A stretch of DNA of 64,000 nt from Clostridium sp. OF09-36 (lineage in GTDB: Bacteria > Bacillota > Clostridia > Lachnospirales > Lachnospiraceae), in the NCBI RefSeq assembly GCF_003481985.1, contig NZ_QUMD01000003.1, positions 156,363 to 220,362 of the forward strand, in the 5' to 3' direction. The notes under the pieces were generated by a model. The model saw only the letters and a list, made by a program, of their open reading frames with translations, had not been told where the DNA came from and did no database searches. The position numbers were made by a program, and so were the translations under genes. Of the stretch, positions 60,667 through 64,000 are shown piece after piece (the stretch's first letter is position 1; each line of letters starts with the position of its first letter).

Positions 60667-61926
60667 ATGTCAGTACAAAAGAGTAAATTAACTTTTAAAG
60701 CGCTTATACAGTTTATTGTACTGGGAATAGGGGCTTACATTATTTATCAGCCTATTTATGAAAAGAATACTTACTATGAGGCATTTATACAGGGATTTAA
60801 TATCACTAATACGCAGTTTGCAACGATGTTCAGTGCATTTTCTATCGTGTCATTGATTGCTTATTTCCCGGGCGGCATTATTGCAGATAAATTCTCACCG
60901 AGAAAACTGCTCACCTTTTCTTTTATCAGTACGGCCCTTCTGGCTCTGTGGGAGAGTACATTCCCGTCCTATGAAGTAGGTGTCTTTATTTTTGGGGCAA
61001 TGGGTGCTACAACGACATTGACTTTCTGGGCGGCTCTTGTGAAAGCAACCAGGCAATTTGGAAAGGCTATGGCCGGAGAGAGTAAAGCCCTTGGTTTCCA
61101 GGAAGGTGTCCGTAATGTGGGCAAGATGCTGATCGCAACTGTTGCAGTGTGGCTGTTCAGCCGATTCGCTGCCATTGAGGATGGTCTGGTCGCAGTTCTT
61201 CGTTATGACGCTGTAATCACATTAGCCTGCGGTGTTGCTTCCTGGTTTGTGTTCAGCGATGATTCTGAGGAAGAAAGCGCTGTATATAAAGAGAGCATTA
61301 TAAAGCAGATGGCACAGTGCTTAAAGAATCCGGCAGTCTGGGTAGTTTCTCTTATTGTTTTGGGTACATATTCTATGAGTGCAAACCTGTCAGGTTATGT
61401 TACAAAGATTGGTACCAGCAAATTCTCTCTGTCCGTACAGATGGCAGCAGTAGCAGTTATGATCAGTACCTACATGCAGCCGGTTGGTTCCTTTATCGGT
61501 GGCTGGTTAGGTGATAAAATGGGTGCAACAAAGGCATTGGCTCTCAGCACTTTAGGGCTTATGTGCACTACCGCGGTTGTTCTGTTCCTGCCGAAGTCTC
61601 CAGCTATGGCTATTCCATTTATCCTTACTTATCTGGTATTTACCGGATTCCGGGGCGCAGCCAGAGGACAATATTATGGACCCCTTCGTGAAGCTGGAGT
61701 TCCGATGGTTCTTTCCGGAACTGCTACTGGTCTGATTGCAACAATTGGCTATTCTGGAGATACGTTCCTTCCTATTATATCCGGAAAACTTTTGGATACC
61801 ATGGATGCAACAGCGGCTATGGAGACATTTATCGTAATCCTCCTTGTGTTTGGTGCATTTTCTCTTGTCATGACATTTGTTATGTTTAGAATCATAAAGA
61901 GCAGAAAAGCAGCAGAAGAGAAATAA
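60667..61926 (+). CDS. Major facilitator superfamily transporter
   Basis: 419 residues from the ATG at 60667 (GGTGGAGG upstream). 12 membrane segments; the loop 2-3 signature appears as 'GGIIADKFSPRKLL' and its C-half counterpart as 'GGWLGDKMGATKAL'. Second carrier of this locus besides the SSS symporter. It lies 12 bases ahead of the MmgE/PrpD gene. Substrate unknown, likely an organic acid. Confidence 0.9.
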   Translation: MSVQKSKLTFKALIQFIVLGIGAYIIYQPIYEKNTYYEAFIQGFNITNTQFATMFSAFSIVSLIAYFPGGIIADKFSPRKLLTFSFISTALLALWESTFPSYEVGVFIFGAMGATTTLTFWAALVKATRQFGKAMAGESKALGFQEGVRNVGKMLIATVAVWLFSRFAAIEDGLVAVLRYDAVITLACGVASWFVFSDDSEEESAVYKESIIKQMAQCLKNPAVWVVSLIVLGTYSMSANLSGYVTKIGTSKFSLSVQMAAVAVMISTYMQPVGSFIGGWLGDKMGATKALALSTLGLMCTTAVVLFLPKSPAMAIPFILTYLVFTGFRGAARGQYYGPLREAGVPMVLSGTATGLIATIGYSGDTFLPIISGKLLDTMDATAAMETFIVILLVFGAFSLVMTFVMFRIIKSRKAAEEK

Positions 61927-61938
61927 TGAGAGGTTGCC

Positions 61939-63288
61939 ATGGATAATCGTACACTTACAGAAAAACTTGCAGATTTTTCATTGGGATTGGTTTATGACGA
62001 TATCCCTGAACTAGCTAAGATTAAGGCTAAAGATGCAGTGATTGATTATTTGGGCTGCATTCTGGGGGCAGCGGATAGTGCCGAGGCTGCGATTATAGAT
62101 GATTTGGTTTTTGAGGCTGCAGCCCCGGCGGAGGCTACCTTGGTAGGCAGTTGGAAAAAAAGTTCTGCTCATTATGCTGCTATGTCCAATGCTTATCGGT
62201 GTCATATTTTGGAGTTTGATGACGGAGCGGGAGGTATGCACACCGGAACCACGATTTTACCGGCAGCCATTGCAGCAGCAGAAAAATATGGTGCATCAGG
62301 GAAAGAACTGATTCGTGCTATTGTATTGGGGATCGAAGCAGCCTGCCGAATTAGTTTGGCAGCGGGAGTGTCTCAGAATAAGTACTGGCATAGTACGGGA
62401 ACATGCGGTGTTTTTGGAGCGGCTATGGCATCCGGCATTATTATGGGACTGGACAGGGATCAGCTTGTGTGGTCACTGGGAAATGCCGGTACTATGGCGG
62501 CAGGTCTGTGGCAGTTTAATCAGGAAGGTGCCATGACAAAATACTTACATTGTGCAAAGGCGGCTGCTGATGGTCTTCTGGCTTCTATGCTGGCAAAGCG
62601 AGGCTATACGGGAGCCAGGAAAATCATAGAAGGTGAAAAAGGATTTATCGTTTCTCATTCAGAGGAGAAAAATCCAGAACGCTTTTTTGAGACGCTTGGC
62701 AATGAATATATGATAGAGATGTTGTCTATTAAGCCTTTTCCGTCCTGCAGCCACACTCATGCAGCAATCAGCGCATCTCTGCAGCTGAAGGAGAAGTACG
62801 ATATAAAAGCGGAAGAAATTGACAAAATTATCATCACTACATATAAAGATGCGCCTATCACGGCAAGAAACAATAAAACCTTTATGACTTCCCGCGAGGC
62901 TAAATTCAGTATTTCCGGAGGAGCAGCAGCAGCGCTGCTTCGTGGAAGGGTGGATAAAAACACATTTTCTATGGAATCGATTGTGCAGCCTGAACTTCTG
63001 GATTTAGTTGCTAAGACGGAAATACAGATAGATGATGAGATGACCCAAAATTATCCAAGACAGTGGGCAGCGGCTGTGGAGGTTCAAACTGCACGAGGTT
63101 CGTTTAAGATCGTAGAGAAAGAACCCTGGGGAGATTTGAGAGATGCCATGCCTCTGGATAAGTTAAAAGTGAAATATAAGCAGTTGGCGGAAGGAGTGAT
63201 TTCTGATAAAGCGGCAGAATTGTTATGGGAACGTTGTCTGAAACTGGAAGATTTGGATAATGTAAGAGATTTATTTGCTGGGTTATAA
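61939..63288 (+). CDS. MmgE/PrpD-family protein
   Basis: 449 residues. Blocks typical of the family: 'KDAVIDYLGCILGAADSAEA' near 30-50, 'HILEFDDGAGGMHTGTTILP' near 90, 'GTCGVFGAAMASGIIMGLD' near 155, and 'KPFPSCSHTHAAISASL' near 270. Members include 2-methylcitrate dehydratase, cis-aconitate decarboxylase and iminodisuccinate epimerase, all acting on di- or tricarboxylic acids. Without other methylcitrate genes here, an unassigned dehydratase/epimerase of a carboxylic-acid pathway is the safe call. Confidence 0.88.
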   Translation: MDNRTLTEKLADFSLGLVYDDIPELAKIKAKDAVIDYLGCILGAADSAEAAIIDDLVFEAAAPAEATLVGSWKKSSAHYAAMSNAYRCHILEFDDGAGGMHTGTTILPAAIAAAEKYGASGKELIRAIVLGIEAACRISLAAGVSQNKYWHSTGTCGVFGAAMASGIIMGLDRDQLVWSLGNAGTMAAGLWQFNQEGAMTKYLHCAKAAADGLLASMLAKRGYTGARKIIEGEKGFIVSHSEEKNPERFFETLGNEYMIEMLSIKPFPSCSHTHAAISASLQLKEKYDIKAEEIDKIIITTYKDAPITARNNKTFMTSREAKFSISGGAAAALLRGRVDKNTFSMESIVQPELLDLVAKTEIQIDDEMTQNYPRQWAAAVEVQTARGSFKIVEKEPWGDLRDAMPLDKLKVKYKQLAEGVISDKAAELLWERCLKLEDLDNVRDLFAGL

Positions 63289-63335
63289 AGCAGTGCTTTA
63301 CAGAAAAACGTTGAACAGATTTTTATTATTAAAAT

Positions 63336-63398
63336 GTTACTATTTACAGCTGATTAATATCTGATTTTTAAAGAAGTCCCGTTGGGGCTTCTTTTTTA
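63336..63398 (+). repeat. 63-bp inverted repeat, right copy (with terminator)
   Basis: Matches 54396-54458 in inverted orientation, 62 of 63 bases. The hairpin AAGAAGTCCCGTTGGGGCTTCTT with T6 (63371-63397) would terminate the PrpD transcript. Confidence 0.9.
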
Positions 63399-63546
63399 CT
63401 TGTGCGCCCAGCGGGCGCATGTTTCGTAAACGCACTATAGTAAGTACCTGTTTTTCTGATTCATTTTCTGTAATAATAGTCTCATACAACACAGAGTTAA
63501 AAAAGTTGAGCACTTAACTTTTTTGACTGACTATGGAGGTCAGACT

Positions 63547-63918
63547 ATGAGCAGTCAAACAAGTTTGGTAGCTGAGCAGGTTCGGCTACGGCAGTGGGCC
63601 GCACAGATACAGGAATGCCAGAACCGTCCCACAGATATGAAAGTTGAAACCTGGTGCAGTGAGCATGGCATTACCAAAGCGAATTATTATTATCGCTTAC
63701 GCCGGGTTAGAAAAGCATGCCTGGAAGCTTGCAATCCAGAACCGGCTTTTGTGGAACTTCCAGTGCCAGCATCAGAAACAATCTCATCAGCAGATTTCCT
63801 TGATGTTAAACCGGCAGCCGTTCTTCGAAACTCCAGAGGGCTGACACTTGAAATTTATAACCACGCTTCTATGGATGTCATCCGAGGCACTATGGAGGTG
63901 TTACTTCATGCTGAATGA
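63547..63918 (+). CDS. tnpA: IS66 family accessory protein TnpA
   Basis: 123 residues; ATG at 63547 with GGAGG 9 bases upstream. Short DNA-binding-type protein: 'VRLRQWAAQIQECQNRPTDM' and 'WCSEHGITKANYYYRLRRVR' match the HTH region of IS66 TnpA (Orf1). Overlaps the next gene by 11 bases, a translational coupling usual in these elements. Confidence 0.8.
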   Translation: MSSQTSLVAEQVRLRQWAAQIQECQNRPTDMKVETWCSEHGITKANYYYRLRRVRKACLEACNPEPAFVELPVPASETISSADFLDVKPAAVLRNSRGLTLEIYNHASMDVIRGTMEVLLHAE

Positions 63919-64000
63919 TGCAACCGGGTTAAAAAAGATCTATCTTGCAGCTGGCTATACGGACCTGCGCAGGGGCATAGATGGTTTGGCAACGATGATT
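63908..64000 (+). CDS. tnpB: IS66 family accessory protein TnpB, 3' end outside window
   Basis: First 31 residues only. 'KIYLAAGYTDLRRGIDGLAT' is the diagnostic start of IS66 TnpB (Orf2). The transposase gene tnpC should follow off the window. Confidence 0.88.
   Translation, partial: MLNDATGLKKIYLAAGYTDLRRGIDGLATMI

Larger units (their letters stand above)
63440..64000 (+). mobile_element. IS66-family element, left end, cut by window end
   Basis: Begins about 63440 with GTAAGTACC, an IS66-like terminus starting GTAA, followed by the tnpA- and tnpB-like genes in the order and overlap of IS66 elements. The exact edge is a guess without the other end. Confidence 0.65.

Overview
The window looks like the chromosome of a spore-forming Clostridia (Bacillota), most likely a gut Lachnospiraceae. 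The grounds are AGGAGG-type ribosome sites, moderate GC, a DUF815 ATPase, FCD-type GntR regulators, 2-hydroxyacyl-CoA dehydratase with acyl-CoA dehydrogenase/EtfBA modules, and a SpoIVB-like fragment. This assignment rests on gene content only.

Layout. 0-3 kb: end of an AraC-type regulator, an HPr-like protein without the usual phosphorylatable His, a DUF815 ATPase, tRNA-Arg(ACG). 3.2-9.8 kb: a sigma-54 activator facing an operon with a sigma-54 promoter and three upstream palindromes; the operon starts with a propionate-CoA-transferase-like enzyme and a MaoC hydratase, then a GntP permease and an enoyl-CoA hydratase. 9.9-13.5 kb: ispE, a GntR regulator and a PrpR-like regulator whose sigma-54/ATPase motifs are degenerate. 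13.8-18.1 kb: tartronate semialdehyde reductase, a DapA-family aldolase, glycerate kinase and an AEC carrier (sugar-acid or glycerate metabolism). 19.5-37.3 kb: the main metabolic cluster, with two GntR regulators, two parallel ligase / acyl-CoA dehydrogenase / EtfBA modules, a 2-hydroxyacyl-CoA dehydratase with its activator, a CaiB/BaiF CoA-transferase and a YkvI-type carrier. The gene set resembles the fld/had reductive pathways that convert 2-hydroxy acids to saturated acids; with the CoA-transferase and the LarA-like protein it also holds the parts of an acrylate-type lactate pathway. A 14-bp palindrome is found in front of five genes or operons of this set. 37.4-46.3 kb: housekeeping genes (MBL hydrolase, ABC-F, Sir2-like, hisH, hisF, ung, uppP, DUF1576, GNAT). 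46.5-49.4 kb: a second GntP permease and a LarA-like protein.

49.5-54 kb: remains of an integrative element: tyrosine recombinase beside a tRNA 3' fragment, Uma2-like protein, cI/cro-like repressors with repeated operators, a truncated IS110 transposase and small membrane proteins. 54.4-63.4 kb: a segment bounded by a nearly perfect 63-bp inverted repeat, holding a PDZ-less SpoIVB remnant and a LysR-associated catabolic locus (enolase-superfamily enzyme, sodium symporter, MFS carrier, MmgE/PrpD protein). An IS66-type element starts at about 63.44 kb and runs off the end.

Quality warning: ten genes or gene remnants are broken by at least one frameshift (eleven sites counted with confidence), and every site is repaired by adding one base. 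That one-sided pattern suggests deletion errors in the sequence as much as true gene decay, so these genes are reported over their full spans.
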